Positions 47,264 to 60,655 of a stretch of DNA of 64,000 nt are shown one piece after another. The notes beneath the pieces were generated by a model that was not told the DNA's origin, searched no databases, and was given only the letters and a program-made list of their open reading frames with translations. Within the stretch, counting starts at the first letter, position 1; every line of letters starts with the position of its first letter. The DNA is taken from the NCBI GenBank assembly GCA_027886175.1, contig JAJNNQ010000100.1, positions 3,759,501 to 3,823,500 of the forward strand, read 5' to 3'. Both the position numbers and the translations under genes were made by a program. The DNA comes from Phylloscopus collybita. Taxonomy: Eukaryota > Chordata > Aves > Passeriformes > Phylloscopidae.

Positions 47264-50254
47264 TTCTCAACTAAATGTTTGAAATGCTGGTAATGTGCAA
47301 ATTTGTTTAGAGTCATTTATCATTTTGTGGAGTTCATAAATACAGAAATATTCATTCAGGCTGGAATCTTTCACAGAGGAAAAAATGAGCAGTTATATGA
47401 TATTTCTGTGTTCGTCTGAAGCCACATAAGCTGAATATAGGCCCTAAGGAATGGAGAAAACGAGCACTTCAATCTTTAAAGTCAAAGATATACATAAAAT
47501 AGGAATTGCCAAAGTTACAATAAATTAAAATTTGCAAAATGTATTGACAATTGTTAAGAATTCACTGGTGACAAAAATAATATTGCTGAAAGGATCACAC
47601 CCCTGACTCTCTGAGCCTCCTGCACCCCAAATCCCTTCCTGTAGGGCTGCTTCCCAGCCTCTCTTACCCCAATCTTCATACCCCAGTAAAATTCTTCACC
47701 AGATCTGTCATTTTCATCTCCTGTTGCTGATCTTACCCCACCACTCTCCTTGCTGCTTTTCTCTGGTTTGGCTCCCACCCCCTCACACCCCCCTTTTATT
47801 CTCTTGGTGACCAACAGCAGGACTGGTGTCACAGGAGAGGCTTTGCTCTTATCCAGGTGAAGTTCCCAGGGCTTTTCCCAGCTCTGGGTGTCAGGGACAC
47901 AGCTGGAGGGGGAATTCTTGCTCAGAGCCTGCAGGCCAAGCAATGGAGCGTGCTGGGGACAGCTAAATGCTTCAAAGAATTCGTCTGTCTGATTAGATTT
48001 CCCCTGAGCCTGGGCAGGCAAAGACTTCCAGTGGCTTCAAATGAGGACAGATTTGCCCAGCTTTCACAGGAACCTGCCTAGCTCCCAGTTTCACCACCAC
48101 AGCACTGAGGGGAGAAGGTGCTAAAGCATCTTTGTGAAGCTTCAGTAACACACAGCAGAGCACAGCTCTGTTCCTCCTAACATCATCCTCAAGGAAATGT
48201 CGAGGGTTTTCCTCCCTGCTGAGAATTGCTGCTAACCATGGTATGGAGATGCACAGGAACTTTCCAGCTGAATGGGCTAAATCTTAAAATAAATACCTGG
48301 CTAGCCTAACTAGGGGCAGCTGTCCACTGCTTCTGTGCCACCTTTTCCCAAGCAGCCTGTGAGGGATTCTTGGCAGACCCATCCTGGAAGAGCCCAGGTT
48401 CTGTTTGAGGATAAGGAGCTGTTCCGTGAGGCAGAGCAGCATAGGTGTATTTCTCTGTTTCTTAATATGCAGCTGGTTTAGGTAAGATCACTCAGAGAAA
48501 CCATACAGGCAACGAAATGTGGTGCTGTAAACTCCAGTTGCCCAGCTGGATCAGAAGCCTGTGCAGTGCAGGGTGAGAGAGCCTTAACAGAATGAATGAT
48601 GTAGGAGTGAAAGCTTTTAAAACAGAACAAGGCTCTTCTCGCTGCTACACAGATTCATCATTTCTTTTCCTGAAGGAAATAATTCTGAGGATTTGAGTCT
48701 ATTCAGTCTGACACAAGTGGCTGAGAAAGGGAGTATTGAAAGAGCAGGTTTTTGATATAAAATATATTGAAGTAAGATATGTGAGCGCTTTTTTTTCCCC
48801 CCCTGAAGTGCTCGCTCCTACGTTTGGGCCATTGTGATGAAATTTATTAATTAAGAGGGATTTATTCACTATGTTGGCATCTCTTTTGCTGTTTCTCTTC
48901 CTCCCTTGGTACAGAGTGTGCCTCCACCAGTCTGTATTCCACAGGCTTTGATGCATACATAAAAGTAGGGGGTAAGAAAACATTCGTGTTGTCCTGTTTA
49001 TAAAAGCATTCTCAATGAGAATAAGCCAGTGTTTGAGGCAAATACCTGGTTGATTCTGTTACATGAAGCAATCAGTCCCTTTTCTTCCTTAGCCCATACT
49101 AAACTCCAGGCTACAGGTTTATGTTAGGAAAACAAATACTAGAAAAGAGAATGAATGAAATCTGAGCTATTAACATGTTCCACTTTTTTTTTTTTTCCAT
49201 CAGTGAATATATTTATTGGCACGTCAGTGAGTGTAATTCCCCATCATAACCAACTTCATAAAGCGAGGGAGAAAAGAACACTAATTAGATAATCTCTGAC
49301 TTTTATAGGATTAAAACCTTCCTGCCCACAGACAGACAGCTGAAATAGTGGCTCTGTTGAAATCATCATTGAGACCCCAAATGGCTTTCACAGAGGCACT
49401 GGTGATTTGTCTGCCTGTTTGCTCATTTGGGCTATCTTGATTTATCTCAGGTTTGCTCTTCCTGTGTGTGTTTATTGCTCTTGATGCAGCCTATCAAGCC
49501 ATGCAGCCCCCTATGATAGCTCTGTGGAGATATCTTTAATTTGATTTGCTGCTGTCCCCAGGAGTTTATTCCCTGTCAAACAGCTGCCTGTTGCAGAAAA
49601 AAAAACCCCCTCAATATAGAGGCACATAATGGTTTATGGATGGAGCATTTAACAACCACCAGTGAGTGGCATATGTCTGGAAAATATGTCCCAAACAATG
49701 GCCTGTGCATTGTTCTGCAGCACTTGTGGGGATCCATCCACAGATGCAGCACAAAGCAGAATTAGCATGCAGGAGTTTATAAACACCTCTGCTGTCTGAA
49801 TGCCTCTGTGCTGGGCATTTTAGTGCACTGCTCCTGAGCAGGTTCTTAACAGGAGAAGGTCCTTCAGCCTTCATCCCTGTGCTTTGGTGCTCTGCCATTC
49901 TTCACCTTCCACATCAGGGCTTGTTTCTTTCTCTTTCCTCTCCCTGCAAAGAAAAAAAAAATAAATAGACTGCCTAAATGTCTACTGGGCATGACAAAAA
50001 AAAAAAAAAAAAAAAAAATCAAAAAAAAGTGTGTTAACAGGGAATTAACTGAGGTTGCTAAAACAAGAGACGCAGCAAGGCACATCATTTGCATGTGTTA
50101 ATGGGAGTAAGGGAATGAGAAAAGAGGAAGTGTCTGTGCTCCATCACTGCCAGAGCAGTCACTTGGAGCCACCCTGACACTGATCTAGTGCCACTGGCCC
50201 TGTGCCAGAGTACATCCAGTAAGTGAAGTCCTGCCCTTGGTGAGAGTGCTTGCA
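47264..50254. other. Gene-free stretch between LTR cluster and inverted repeat
   Basis: No gene or interspersed repeat recognised apart from the A23 tract. Confidence 0.5.
49996..50018. repeat. Poly(A) tract, A23
   Basis: A run of 23 A, followed by TC and eight more A. No retroelement body was recognised upstream. Confidence 0.9.
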
Positions 50255-50854
50255 TATTCATTTCAAAGGGCCTGGGTTTTAGGCACTTCCTTGAACTGAG
50301 TGATTAATTTCTGTTATTCCAAGGTGTGTGTGGCTCCTCACATCCTCTCAGCATCATGCAGACGAGCAGAAAATCTCAAATGGGAGCACTGGGATGTCGG
50401 CTGAGGATGGCATTTTCCACCTGGCTTGAAAATGTTGCCTTGAACCCACATTCCCTAAGGACTGCCCTGCCCGCCCTCTTTCCTCCAGGTGCCCACCCAC
50501 ACTCCTCCTCAGCACTTGCAGCACTTCCTTCCCCCTGGGGCTCTCCAGGAATATTCACACACCTGCTTCAGGGCTCTCAAGACCCCTCTGACATTTAAAC
50601 TCAGAGCCAAATCAGCTCATTGAGAGGAAATATCTCAGCTGATGCATCAGGCGGGGACCGAGCTTCAGCAGGAGAGCGATGGAAGGGCCCAGGTCACCAC
50701 TGGAATGGGAAAAGTTGGGGTGGAGAAGCCCTTGTGATCATCCTCTGAAAATCCTGACCCCCCTGGGTCAAATCCTGGCATCACTTAGAGCACAGGAGAT
50801 GCTCCATATCTGCAAAGACACTTTGGAAATGAAGCTGAGCTTTGGGGGCAGATA
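50255..50854 (+). repeat. Left arm of a 600-bp inverted duplication
   Basis: From TATTCATTTCAAAGGG to TTGGGGGCAGATA this segment is the reverse complement of 54294-54893. By hand I count 8 substitutions in 600 and no net indel (about 98.7% identity). It has no TG...CA ends, terminal inverted repeats, poly(A) tail or target duplication, and I recognise no transposon. A 60-codon frame is present in both arms (minus strand here) but there is no sign it is a gene. Confidence 0.93.
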
Positions 50855-53800
50855 TTCTTCAATATTTTTTTGGTGAATTCCAATTCCCAAAAGGCCAGAA
50901 TTCTGACAAGTATTCTTGAAAAAAAAACCAAACCAACAGCAACAAAACCAAAATGGTTTCTTTTTCCAAGAGGTATCTGCCATCAGAATTTCATTGGGGT
51001 GAGGGAGAAAAACTCTCTCTCCCCCACAGGCTGCCAATCAAGTGACTGACACATCTCAGAGTCTCAGCTGGGCCCTTCACACAGAATTATGGCACATTTC
51101 TGTAAACTTCCAGGGAATTGCCCTTTTTCAGGAGGAAAAAATGAAAGGACAAATGATATTTGCCTTCTCTCAGCAGGGTCTGTGTGTACACAGCCAGCAC
51201 ATTTGTTCTGTGAGTGACCGTCCTGGAGTGGTCACGGTGTTCTGGCAAGGAGAGGCATCAAGGCTTCCTGAGGGGAAAAACCTTCACTGAAACTAATCCA
51301 AGTAAATCAGAAAATAGTCATAATCAATAATAGGATTAAAGTCCTGATCCAGAACTTCTTTGGTAATTTCTGTAGGCAAAGCTACTGCATCAGTGTGGCA
51401 AATGCCCATGTCTGAATCAAGAGTAGATGAATAGCTATAAATAATAACAACATTTTAAGTTAATTTTGGTTTATTTAATCTTTTTAAGCTATGTGGAAAT
51501 ATCAGCTGTCAAGGCCTTTCATGTCTCCTGGGGCTGACTTAGCCTGGTGACCATGTGCATGTTTTGAAAGTGCAATTTTGACATTTTTGGAGCCCTGATG
51601 AGCTGCACACCTGAGTGCCAGGAACAGAGGCTGTTCTGAGACCTGCTGTGTGCTCCTCGTGATGCGTCCACACCCAGAAATTCCCATCTGTTCCCCACTC
51701 ACACCAACATTCACCTTTCCTTTGCAGAACTCTCTGGTTCTACCCCAAATCTCACATGGGCTCCCTGGCTGAAGCCCCCAGAAGATGTCGGCAGATCATT
51801 ACAGAGTTTGCAGTCTGTGGTAGCCCTCAAAATTCTCTCAGATCTGTAAGATTTTTGCTGTGCACTGTAAAACAATGCTTTGCTTCTCTTTAGTCACTGT
51901 TTCATGCAGTACTTCAGGCAGTAAATCCTTCTGTAAATTCAGTAAATCTTTCAGTGTAATAGCAGTGCAGTGCCACATGCTGGAAAATTATTGGCTGTAT
52001 TTTAGTTTTGTGGGACGTAGGTACCCCCTGAAAAACGAGACTGTGGTCTGTGTGCTTTCAGTGGTGTTTGGTGCCTTTGCTGCTTCTGGGAGAGCACAGA
52101 AACTCCAGGGCATGGCCAAGAGAAACATTTCAAAATACAAACCAAGTTATTGGCAAGGAATAATAAGCAGTAGGTGACTGCAGGAGAAAGCTGGATTAAA
52201 GTGAAATTATCACAGGTCTCGCTTCTGCTGGGTCAGTACCAGCCTGCCCTGGATCTTCTGATGCCCTTGAAGTTTTTCTTGAGGAATTAGAAATGTTGTG
52301 GGTTTTTTTTTTTTCCTGTTCTCAAACAAGAAACTCACTTATGTATTTTTAAACAAGGTGTGCTCTGTCTGGGCGCATTGTTCTGAGGAGAAGGTTGTGG
52401 CTGTGCATTTCCAATGGGCAAAGAATCCAATTAGGGAAGCACGAGGAGGTCTGATAAATACTGAATCCTGCTTGAAGTGGGAAATGAAAAAAACGTCTGG
52501 AGGCACCAACCAAGCCTCCTTTTGAATGCTAACAAAAAAAAGACATTTAATGCTTTGTGGTGAACCCATCCAGGTAGCCAAGATGCTGGAGAGGACATGA
52601 ATACTTGCTCAGGTTTTATGTGTTTGTGCAGCTCATTAAGGGAGTGATCTGGGTTGTGTTTTGAAGCCTTTCTTGTGAATAGAGAAGTGCAGAAGAGCAC
52701 AGTAGTCGGTTTAGTTTGTGAAAATACCAGCTGTAGAGTGAAAATCAGCAGAGCCTTCAGAGGAATTAACGCCTTTTTAGGTTCAGTGGGACTTTTCCAG
52801 CTTAACCTGGATATGGGATGTAATTCCCTGAGTGTAAAAGCCACATCACAGCACGTGGAGATATGAAATAAAGCAGCACAAAGATGGTTTCTGCAATCCC
52901 TCTGTAAGTGACTGGGGGTTACAGTTTTATGAGAGAGCAGGAGTTTATCCTGAACCTTGTCCAGAGGGACGGGGAGCAGCTGAGCACAGAAATCATCAGA
53001 AGGGAACAAGTAAGGATTAAAATTCCTAACCTCCATTTTCCTCACCAGCTTCCCCAGCAGGAATCCAAGGAAGTCTGCTTCTCCACTCATTCCTGCACCA
53101 CGGTTTTGTTGGGAGCTGTGTGCCCTAAAAATGCACATTACCTGTTTGCAGGGGTTTTACTTGTCCAGTAGTGTTTGTAATTCTCTCTAATCTACTTAAG
53201 GGATTTGCCCAAGTACCACCATGAGCAGGGAGGCATAATGCTGTTATTCTGTCATGGAGTAACAGGAATATCCTTCAATATGGGTAATGTCCGTGCTTCC
53301 ATTCCTCAGCATTTCCATACTTCACCATTTCCTGCCTTTCTGCTCTTTCCCTTTGGAAACCTGCCCGTTCTCTCCATCCCTGTTTGTTTACATGATCAGT
53401 AATTCAACACAGGGTATTTCCCAAGGAAAGCTCTGAGAGAGGTCCAGGTGGGACTCACCACACTTCCAGGGGATCTCTCAGAACCTTCCTTTCCTCAGCT
53501 GCAGTGCCACAAGCTACATGAGTGTGTGCAGAGCATTAATCCTGGGGGTGATCCCATCTCTTGGACCTAATGACTGATGTACCCTGGTGAATTTTGGCTG
53601 CAGGCTGTGTCAGCCTGGGCATAAACTGACAGGGATCACCCCAGTGCAGGATCAGGCTGCTGGCAAACTGGGAGATTTCCAGCTTGGTCAGCACTAGGGC
53701 TGCTGATCCACTCCTGGTTAAGCTCCCTTCAGAGGCAGAAAACACGTTCTTGCTTCTTCTCAATGCCTCTGCAAAAGGTTTACTGTTGGCCTTGTTTGTG

Positions 53801-54293
53801 GTAGACAAACATGCCCAAAGATTCCAAGGTTTGGTTTGGCCATTGAACTTGCAAACCAACAAGCACAGCCCCTCCATCCTCCACTGAGCAGCTGCAGCAA
53901 GTCTGTGAAATGGCAGCATCACTGTGCACTGCCCCTGCTGTGCTTGTGGCTGTCCTGCTCCCTGCACACTTCTGCTCACTCCACGTTTCCCCTTTTCCCA
54001 GCAGCCTTTCCTCTGTTTGCTCATTATTTACACTTCAGTGCCTCCTGCTTGGTGAGCAGTTTGATGCCCTGCTTCAGGTGATGTTACCTTTGATCCAATG
54101 CCTGCTCTCGCCCCAAATGCCTTCCTCACTCTCGGCCCCCACACTCCTTGATATTCCTGAACTACTTTTAAATTCAACACCTTGCCTTAATGGCACTCCC
54201 TGCCCCTCTGCTCTGGAAAACTTCTGTTCTGGTTCTGGCAGCCTGTTTTCCTGTCTGCTCACTTTCCTTTGAGGTCCCAAACATGCCTCCAAT
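50855..54293. other. 3.4-kb spacer between the inverted arms
   Basis: I recognise no CR1, LTR or gene in the spacer. It contains the longest open frame outside the MLYCD CpG island and its GC-rich overlaps, 235 codons on the minus strand (52431-53138), with no recognisable domain. Confidence 0.6.
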
Positions 54294-54893
54294 TATCTGC
54301 CCCCAAAGCTCAGCTTCATTTCCAAAGTGTCTTTGCAGATATGGAGCATCTCCTGTGCTTTAAGTGATGCCAGGATTTGACCCAGGGGGGTCAGGATTTT
54401 CAGAGGATGATCACAAGGGCTTCTCCACCCCAACTTTTCCCATTCCAGTGGTGACCTGGGCCCTTCCATCGCTGTCCTGCTGAAGCTCGGTCCCCACCTG
54501 ATGCATCAGCTGAGATATTTCCTCTCAATGAGCTGGTTTGGCTCTGAGTTTAAATGTCAGAGGTGTCTTGAGAGCCCTGAAGCAGGTGTGTGAATATTCC
54601 TGGAGAGCCCCAGGGGGAAGGAAGTGCTGCAAGTGCTGAGGAGGAGTGTGGGTGGGCACCTGGAGGAAGGAGGGCGGGCAGGGCAGTCCTTAGGGAATGT
54701 GGGTTCAAGGCAACATTTTTAAGTCAGGTGGAAAATGCCATCCTCAGCCGACATCCCAGTGCTCCCATTTGAGATTTTCTGCTCGTCTGCATGATGCTGA
54801 GAGGATGTGAGGAGCCACACACACCTTGGAATAACAGAAATTAATCACTCAGTTCAAGGAAGTGCCTAAAACCCAGGCCCTTTGAAATGAATA
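54294..54893 (-). repeat. Right arm of the 600-bp inverted duplication
   Basis: The reverse complement of 50255-50854. The break points are sharp: TATCTGCCCCCAAAG at the inner edge, CCTTTGAAATGAATA at the outer edge. Flanking DNA on both sides is unrelated. The left arm is marked + and this one - only to show opposite orientation. Confidence 0.93.
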
Positions 54894-57673
54894 CGGTCCC
54901 AGCCTGTGCCATGCACAGTTGGATACAAATAATCTGGGTGAGTTTATTGCTCCCCTGTGACCCAGCTGATATTTAGAAAGCCTTCGTGTTCAGCTTTCCC
55001 CAGATAAAAGCAGGAATCAGCTTCCATGGATATTTTATGACTCCTTGAATAAGGAGTTCTTTCGTGTATTTGGACAAAATTAGAAAAAGTATAAATGTGC
55101 TGTTGAATGGTTCTCCTACAGCAGAGTAAGTATGGGTGCAAGTGTGCTACTAAATATATAAACATAAATAATCCTTGCTTTCTCTCTTCTTCCAGGCAAC
55201 ATATTTTTCCTTTATAACTCATCCCTGGAGAAAGGTTCATGAGTGAAAAATCGTTGCTAACTTCATTTTTTGCCTTCACTGTGAATTTCTATCCTGGAGC
55301 AATGATAAGAAATAATGGATGCAATGTTTTCCTTCGGAATCCATACTGTGCAACAAATTGTCTGGTTTATTTGTTGTTGCCATATTTAATTTAAGTGTAA
55401 TAATTTTTCTCCTTGGCTTATCTATTACATTTTAAGTTCAAAGGCCCTTCCAAACCTTTTTGCAACGTTATTTTAGGAGCCAGATCAGTTTTGTAGTTAG
55501 ATGTGGAAAGTAAGATTCAAGTCTCAAGTCTCCCACTTCCTCCCTGGGCTGTGAAGCAGAATCAATCAGAGGCTACCACTTCAACTGGCACAAGAGGAGA
55601 GGTGTCCTCTTGGTGTTCCCAAAAAAGCAGGCCAGCTGGGCCACAGAAATTCAAGGTTTGTTGCTCTTTACCCCTGTCTGTCTCCATTTACCTCTCTGGA
55701 ATGTTTAATTCCAGAGGGAATTAATGTTCAGTCTGTTTAGAGGCTGCAAATCCTCACCCAGCCCTGCGTGGATTGCACTCCGTGGGTGCTGGGTTAAGTG
55801 GGGATGTCTCCTGTTGTGGTGAGATGCTCAAAACAGATTTGGAGAGAAAAAACCTGGCTGGGCAGGTTCTTTTGTCACATCTGAGCCACTGTAGCAAATC
55901 CTAGGACAAAAGAATTTCCCCAGTTACATCTTTGTGACCCTTTTTTCTTCATTGGTCAGAAGAGGAGATGTTTGTAAGAGCACAGGGTGTGAGCAATAAC
56001 CTCGTGTTCACCTCTTGGTTTGTGGCTCCCATTTATTTTGACAGGTGAGGAGTCTCACTAATTAAGGATGGGAAAATGGAGATTGGGGAATATTAAACCT
56101 GCACTGTCTGGGTCAGGCTTACACATCCTGCATTTTTTTTTTCCTGTCACCTGAGGGTATTTAATATATTTTGTGACTTCTAAATCAATGTTTTAGACCA
56201 ATGAGCACCCAGTCTTTCAGACAGGGGACCCTGGAATGACCAGGAATGTAAATAAAGAATTTGTTGCTGCAGCACAGGCAGAGTTCTGTGGTTTGGTGCA
56301 GAGTTCTGTGATCCTGTGCCTCTTGGTGGTGAGGATCCAGGCTGGCCCCTGAGCTGACAGCATGTGCCTCACTGCTGTGGGTGTCACCTGAATTGCCATG
56401 GATTTCTCAAGCTGGGACTCTGATCCTTGAACCTGGAGGGAAGATTATTCCCCTTTGGTGACTTAGAGCCAAACCAGAACAGAGCTGTGGCAGGGAGAAG
56501 CTGAGTTAGTCAGAGATGATAATTCAGGAGCGCTGGCCTGAAGCCCTGCTGGAGGATCAGGGAAGAGGCTCCTTACTCCAGGGCATCACACAAACCTTTC
56601 TGCAAGTCTTGCTGCTGGAAATGAACCTATGCTGGGGGTGCTGTGTGCTTTTAACCCTCAGCACACTGATGTGAGAAGCAGGGGGAAGGAAAATATGGAA
56701 GTGTTCCTGTCGGAAATGTTGGCCAGTCTGTGAGGTTTAAAACGTGCTTGTAAAAATGCACTGTGGGCCGTGGCTTCATGTGGCAGTTCTCAGGACAGAG
56801 CCACAATTTTTTAAATGACTGGTCCTTAAGTCAGAGGAGAGCAGGTCATAAAGGAAATTGCATGGAGATAATTTTCTCCTGCTGAAAGGACTTCAACAAA
56901 TGAAATGTTCCAGCCTCCATCAGGCAGCCTCTGATTTTGTGCATATTCATTCATCTGCTCAACCTTGGGCTCTGAACTGTCCCGTTGAGAGCCCCCCTGG
57001 TGCCCTGCTTTAATATCAGTGAGTTAAGCTGAGGAACAGCAAGAAACCCTGGAGAGAGATCAGGAAGCTGCTGCACAAAACGCTGCACAGGCACACAATA
57101 AAAAAAAGACAGACTCTGCCCCCAAATCCTCCAGGTAAAGCCAAGAGAAAACAGATGGATACAGGCAGCAGGTTCAGAGTGCCAAAATGTTATGAGCAGT
57201 CTGAAAGTCCAAAGTCTACCCAGGCCTGGCTTTTGGCAAGGCTGAGCTCACAGGAGGGTTCAGAAGAAGAGGAGCAGGAAGGGTGCCTGGCTCAGGGGTG
57301 GAGCAGAGAGAAGACAAACACAGGCTGCCCCTGGAAAACTTAAAGCAGTGGGGTGCAAGCGGTGCATATCCACAAATCTTTGCAAGAGTGGTGCCCGTGT
57401 GTTCAGGGTGATTGTTTTTTTCATGTGTTTCTCCCTGTGTGTTTGGATTGTACAGTCCAATCCAATATGATTGTGTGTGGAAAAAATAATTAAAGATGAA
57501 CGGATGTGTTCAGCACGAGAAAATTCTAATTATGAGTAGGCTGAGTTCTTCACTTAGAAAAATGCTAAGGACACATACATATATAAGACAATGTGAGAAT
57601 AATTTCTATAAGAGTGGTATTGCTTAAAGGCAAATATAGCTTTCAGTATTTATGACTCTTCTCTCAGATGGTT
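54894..57673. other. Gene-free stretch
   Basis: No gene or repeat recognised. Confidence 0.5.
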
Positions 57674-57764
57674 GCTTTGGGTTTGGTGTTGTTTTTTGGG
57701 GTTTTTTTTGCCCTTTTTTTTTGTTTGTTTGGGTTTTTTTGTTTGTTTTTTGTTTTTTTTTTTT
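57674..57764. repeat. G/T-rich low-complexity tract
   Basis: GTTTGGTGTTGTTTTTTGGG-type sequence, ending in a T run. Confidence 0.85.
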
Positions 57765-58263
57765 AACAGTATTTCCTAATTTCTTTCCTTTCCTTCCCAT
57801 TCTCTCTATGCCATGGTTGAGGAATTGCCACCATTAATATTTCATAACCTCCAGAGTATGTGCTAAAACCATGGAAATGTAGAAACAAATCACCTCTTGG
57901 TGTTAATGCAATATTGTACAAAGAAGGGATGAGAGTTTATGGGGAGGGGGGGAGAAAAGGGGCAGTAAAAATGTGTCTGGCAAAGCACACTGAGAGTTTT
58001 TAACCAGTTTAAACAATTTTATCACATCCTTTAGTGACTTATTAACAGTGCCTTCAACCTTTATATATTCCAATAACAACCTGATGTCTTCATCTTATCT
58101 TATGGAACTGTAATTGGCTGAATCCAGGCACCAGTGCCTGGAGGCCACAGAACCTTATAGACTTTAATGGCTCATTAGGTATTTATTCACTTTAACTTAA
58201 ACAGCTCAGCCCTTTGTGGGAAATGAGCCCTTAAAATAGAATTAGGGGATTTCAGTTTTGGCT

Positions 58264-58565
58264 ATTTTTTTTTGGTTTGTGTTTTTTTGTTTGGTGTTGG
58301 TTTGGGGGTTTTTTTGGGGTTTTTTTTTTGGTTTTTTTTTTTTTTTGGGTTTTTTTTTGTTTTGTTTTGTTTTGTTTTGTTTGTGTGTGTGTGTGGTTTT
58401 TTTTGTTTTTGTTTAGTTTTGTTTTTTTGGGGGGGCAGGTTTTGGTTTGTTGTTTTTTTGGGGGGGGTTGGGGTTTTTTTGGTTGGTTGGTTGTTTTAGT
58501 TTCAGGTTTGGTTTGGTTTGTTTTTTGTTGTTGTTGGTTTTTTGGGGTTTTTTTGGTTTTTTTTT
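58264..58565. repeat. Long G/T-only low-complexity tract (~300 bp)
   Basis: Nearly 300 bases made almost only of T and G on the + strand, including (GT)n, (TTTTG)n and GGGGGGG blocks. The long Lys/Asn/Pro-rich frame on the minus strand is produced by this composition. Confidence 0.92.
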
Positions 58566-59145
58566 CACCTAAATGTAGTGTGTAACGTGAACTGCCACTG
58601 AGTTCAAATTTCCAGACCTGCCAGTTTAATCTGGCTTTGCTCTCTTCCCTTTTCCAAGTGGGTTGTGGCTTTGTAAGAACTCCCTGTGCTGAGGAACTAC
58701 GCTGGTGGCACTGAGCACTGCTTGAATTAAACAGAATGCTTCCTTTAGTTAAAAACCAAGCCAACCCCCACTAAATGTGTGGTTAATGTCTGTTGATAAC
58801 TCACGCTGACAGGTGTCATCTCTGCAGGCTCCTTCAGGCCTTTAATCATCAGAAAGCAGAGACTGGGAGGGGTCCTAATTAATCTGAGCTTTAGCCAGGG
58901 TGGTGGGTGGTTCTACTCACTGTTGAAAATAGCACCAGCCTGGTGCTGCAGACATGGTGCACCTTGGGCTGTGTCCAAAAACAAGAGGCTGGGAGAGGAA
59001 AAGGCTGGAAAAGGTAACAGAGGGTGGGGAGGATGTGATGGTGAGCTCCTTTAAAGTCTCCAGCCTGCCACTCGGTGTCCTGAACAGGAAAACCCCATTC
59101 TCCTCTTTTACTCACTCATCTGGAAGGCCCAACACAGAGAAAAAT

Positions 59146-59331
59146 GTGTTGGTGGTTTTTTGGTTTTTGTGGTATTTTTTTTTTTTGGGGGGGGGGGGGG
59201 GGGGTTGTTTGTTTTTTTGGGTTTTTTTTTGTTTGTTTTTTGTTTTGTTTTGGTTTTTTGTTTGGTTTTTTGTTTTGTTTTGTTTTGGTTTTTGTTTGTT
59301 TGTTTGTTTTTGGTTTTATTTTTGTTTTTTT
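59146..59331. repeat. G/T-only tract with T12G18 core
   Basis: Twelve T (59175-59186) are followed directly by eighteen G (59187-59204), then more GTTT and GTTTTT units. The G run could fold as a G-quadruplex. Confidence 0.92.
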
Positions 59332-60650
59332 CCTGAATAAAAGAAATGCAGTTATGTCAATGAAAATGTACCATGACCACAGTGCTGCTGAGTGGTTTTG
59401 TTGCAAATTGCTCTGCAAGGAGAATTTCTCTTGGGCTTAAAGGAAGAACGTTTCTGTAATGGGTTGGATAATTTCTTTGTGTGCAGCCCCTGGTAGGTTG
59501 CTCCTGTCCTTCAGTGCCCAGCAGTGCCATGTGGGCATGGGCTTGTTAAAAAGAGAATTATGTGCAGGAATTTATGGCTGCATTTGGTTTCTTGGGCCAC
59601 CAGGGTCTCTGTGGGAAGGGAGAGCTCGTGCTCCTTGAGATGCAGGCTCAGGTAGATCAGTGATCACAACAGGTGAACATTCTGTTCTAGAGCCAAGCTG
59701 CACAATTTCCCACCCTAAGAAATCTGTTTCTTTCCCATATCATCAGGCTCAGGCTCCACAGCCTAAGAGAAGTTTTATTTTGTGAATGCATTAAAAAAAA
59801 AACCAATCTGGAAATTGCTTTTAAGCTGCCATTTTTTCACGTTTCCTTTTGTTCGTCTCCATTATTTGGAATGGTCTGAAAATTTGCTGCATTTGCTCTA
59901 TTTTGTTGAACAATACACTGTATATTTTGCTGGGGGAGGGTGCCTTTGTAAAGGGAAAAAAAAATTATAAAGCTCTTAAAACACTCAGGAATGAAAATGG
60001 TGCCTTTAATATGAACAGACTGTGATGGACCCTGAGTGCCAGTGGGAGCTGAGGGCTCAAATAAAACATTGTGAGGGTTGTGGTGGAAAGAATGAACAGG
60101 ATGGAGCCGAGGAAAAGCAGGAGCTGCTTGTTCCTCCGTGGAGAATTGAAGGAGCAGTAAAATACAGAGAGGCTCTGTCTGTTCCAAAGGGATCATTAAG
60201 GTGAGTTTGTTACTTTAATTCACTTAGAGCGGTGCTTAAGGACAATTTGTTCCTGATTCCCCCTGCCAGCTGAAGCAAACAGTTTTCTTTTCTTTTCCCT
60301 TTTCCCCTCCAGGAGGCCACAGAAGGCGTTCTGAGAGGGAATGGCCGGAGACAGGAGCCTGCCTCCTTGGCCACATCCCCTTTCCACCATCCCCAGCTGC
60401 TTTCTGCAGGCTGAACGGGGCCCACAGCTTCTCACACCCCGTTTAAATTGGTTTCAGACCAGTGCCAGAGGAATGCATGAGCAGTGAGCTCTGTTCTGTG
60501 ATGGGGGCTTGGCTGCCCTTTCCTTTAATTGCAGTTCCTCCTGCTCTGGGGATGCCCCCCTAGCCCAGAACCTTCAACAAATTGCCTACATTGTCTGTTT
60601 GAAGTGTCCATTATTGTCTATATGAAATGTTTCTCTGTGTTGCTTTTTAT
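59332..60650. other. Gene-free stretch
   Basis: No gene or repeat recognised. Confidence 0.5.
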
Positions 60651-60655
60651 CTTCT

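Noticed and set aside
50376..54772. A nearly identical 60-codon frame in both inverted arms (50376-50558 minus, 54590-54772 plus)
   Set aside because: Its conservation between arms is explained by the DNA duplication, not by coding constraint.
58252..58764. 170-codon minus-strand frame rich in Lys, Asn, Gln, Thr and Pro
   Set aside because: Produced by the G/T-only tract read in reverse; low complexity, no start-region homology.
58264..59331. Telomere-like interstitial repeat
   Set aside because: G/T-rich, but there is no TTAGGG periodicity.
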